Of a stretch of 64,000 nt of DNA, positions 62,804 through 64,000 are shown piece after piece (positions within the stretch are counted from its first letter, which is position 1; the number at the start of each line of letters is the position of its first letter). Origin of the DNA: Tridacna crocea (taxonomy: Eukaryota > Mollusca > Bivalvia > Cardiida > Cardiidae); the NCBI GenBank assembly GCA_943736015.1, contig OX031057.1, forward strand, positions 45,222,501 through 45,286,500, in the 5' to 3' direction. The position numbers and the translations under genes are program-made. The notes beneath the pieces are model-generated. The model was not told the origin of the DNA, did no database searches, and worked only from the letters and a program-made list of their open reading frames with translations.

Positions 62804-63256
62804 TTAACCCTTTACCCTACAATGCTGACTTTAAAACCCTTTACTAAACAATGCCTGGTTTTTACGATCCTGAGACAGATGCCTTTTGAAAACATTGTGG
62901 GAAAAGGAGAAAATGCTGGTAACCAGCATTTTCTCCTTTTCGTACATTGTTTTCTACCAACCCTGCATGAAACAACTTTCAATTTTTGAGTTCCATTTAT
63001 TTTGTCGTCAGCCACTTTCAATTTGGATCAGTCTAAAATCATGCTGTTTGGTAAGTTAATGACCCTTGGAGAGAAGCTTTTTGAAAACAATGTGTAAAAA
63101 GGAGAAAATGCTGATACCCATCATTTCCTTCTTTTCCCACAATGTTTGCTATCCAAGAACTATTACACCAATAATTTTGAGCCACCCTGAAATTGTCATC
63201 TGCAAATGCTTTCAATTTGGTAAAGGCTTAAATTTTGTCCTCTGGTAAAGGTTTAA
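62804..63256 (+). mobile_element. TTAA MITE split by a nested copy
   Basis: TTAACCCTTTACCCTACAAT to GCTGACT, interrupted by 62831-63059, resuming GACCCTTGGAGAGAAGC through its own hairpin to GGTAAAGGTTTAA. Confidence 0.9.
62831..63059 (+). mobile_element. nested TTAA MITE
   Basis: TTAAAACCCTTTACTAAACA to CTGTTTGGTAAGTTAA, inserted at the TTAA of the outer copy's ACTTTTAATGACC segment. Confidence 0.9.
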
Positions 63257-63350
63257 TGACCCTGAGGAAAGATGCTTTTAAAATAGAGAATATTTTCACA
63301 AGAAAAAGAAATGCTGGTCAGCGGGATTTCCTCATTTTCATATTTGTCCG
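63253..63350 (+). mobile_element. MITE fragment
   Basis: TTAATGACCCTGAGGAAAGA to AATGCTGGTCAGC; shares TTAA with the previous copy. Confidence 0.7.
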
Positions 63351-63699
63351 TACTTACAAAACTAATTGAAGTACAGGTAAGTTTAGAAATGGCGATGTAT
63401 TTCGACTGCTTTCTCATAATAACATGTACCCGGTACTAAAATAATTTTCCAACAATATTCTACATCACTTCCTGATTAGACCGACCATGTAATCAATACC
63501 TCATAAAGAAAAAGATTAATAACTTGTAAGTAGCTTACAATGTGATACTCAATAGTTAAGGTACTTCCATTCCAAATTAATTTAGAGGAAAAAAGTACTG
63601 AGCCGAGATTTATTAAAGTTGGAATTGATCCATGCTTACCTTTTCCAATGAAAGACTACAACCTTGACAAAACTTGTGTTTCATTGAATTTTGGGAGAA

Positions 63700-63800
63700 A
63701 TACTTCTACAGAAATATTGTAGAGAAAGGAGAAAATGTTAGTACTTTGGAGAAAATGTTAGTACCGTTACTCTTTTCTCCACAATGTTTTTTACCCCAAT
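63700..63800. mobile_element. MITE hairpin remnant with duplicated arm
   Basis: GGAGAAAATGTTAGTAC occurs twice in tandem before TACTCTTTTCTCCACAATG. Confidence 0.6.
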
Positions 63801-63865
63801 TTATATTAGGAAAGTTGCAGTTGATCCATGCCAATTTTTTTCTAACTTATTGAAGACCTAAGCCT

Positions 63866-64000
63866 TCTTTAATGACAAAATTTTAGACATGTCCAAATTG
63901 AAAGTATTTGCAGACGACAAAATAGATGTGACTCAAAATTTGAAACTTGACTTTAGAAGCGTAGAAAACATTGTGGGAAAAGGAGAAAATGCTGGTTATC
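63866..64000 (-). mobile_element. TTAA MITE, cut by the window edge
   Basis: CTTTAATGACAAAATTTTAG to GAGAAAATGCTGGTTATC; the rest lies beyond 64000. Confidence 0.85.

Noticed and set aside
2581-64000. Dozens of 60-150-codon open frames containing [18 protein letters not shown]
   Set aside because: All are translations of the MITE hairpin, which happens to be open on both strands; no evidence of a real protein.
2581-64000. CRISPR-like regularly spaced palindromic repeats
   Set aside because: Repeats are dispersed, both orientations, with element ends and TTAA duplications, in intron-bearing eukaryotic DNA.

Overview
This is eukaryotic, AT-rich, intron-rich DNA with no bacterial features. Two host genes, both on the minus strand, can be read exon by exon with animal-type splice sites. 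The repeats point to a bivalve mollusc, probably a heterodont: pearl-type elements with ~165-bp core repeats and ACGG/ACGC microsatellites, mollusc-type tRNA-derived SINEs, and the dispersed GGTCAGCCT...AGGCTGACC palindrome. The species call is inference.

Layout. From 1 to 2580 there is gene-free, repeat-bearing sequence. From 2971 to 11504, nine exons encode the N-terminal half of POMT1 (protein O-mannosyltransferase 1) up to its first MIR domain; the 3' half lies beyond the low-coordinate edge and the first exon was not found. From 11.5 to 31 kb the intergenic DNA is almost entirely transposon-derived: two long inverted-repeat elements, a TA-flanked element, SINEs, a pearl element and many MITEs. 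From 31014 to 46278, eleven exons give a complete, in-frame GPSM2/LGN/Pins gene (617 codons from the first in-frame ATG): TPR repeats, an RRHS linker and four GoLoco motifs. From 46.3 to 64 kb lie MITEs, a second pearl element, and a ~31-bp minisatellite (51.6-59.3 kb) split by a 5,975-bp element with perfect 23-bp terminal inverted repeats and a 6-bp target duplication.

The dominant feature is one MITE family: TTAA-flanked, ~228 bp, ends like CCCTTTACCACACAAT, with a ~55-bp palindromic heart. By eye I see roughly 70-80 full, partial or decayed copies, about a fifth of the window. Most open reading frames in the window are translations of this palindrome. Copies nest inside each other with exact TTAA duplications, form chains sharing one TTAA, and change their palindrome arms in matched pairs. 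MITE orientation here is by convention: plus means the arm reading GAGAAAGAAGCC comes first on the + strand.

The two genes are unrelated in function: POMT1 acts in ER O-mannosylation of dystroglycan-type proteins, GPSM2 in G-alpha-i signalling and spindle orientation. Nothing in the sequence suggests they act together beyond being neighbours on one strand. I found no convincing new coding system. The best candidates for something undescribed are the 6-kb element with its repeated GTTACACTTGTGACA motif, the arm-matched evolution of the MITE palindrome, and small tandem duplications of exon edges in both genes.
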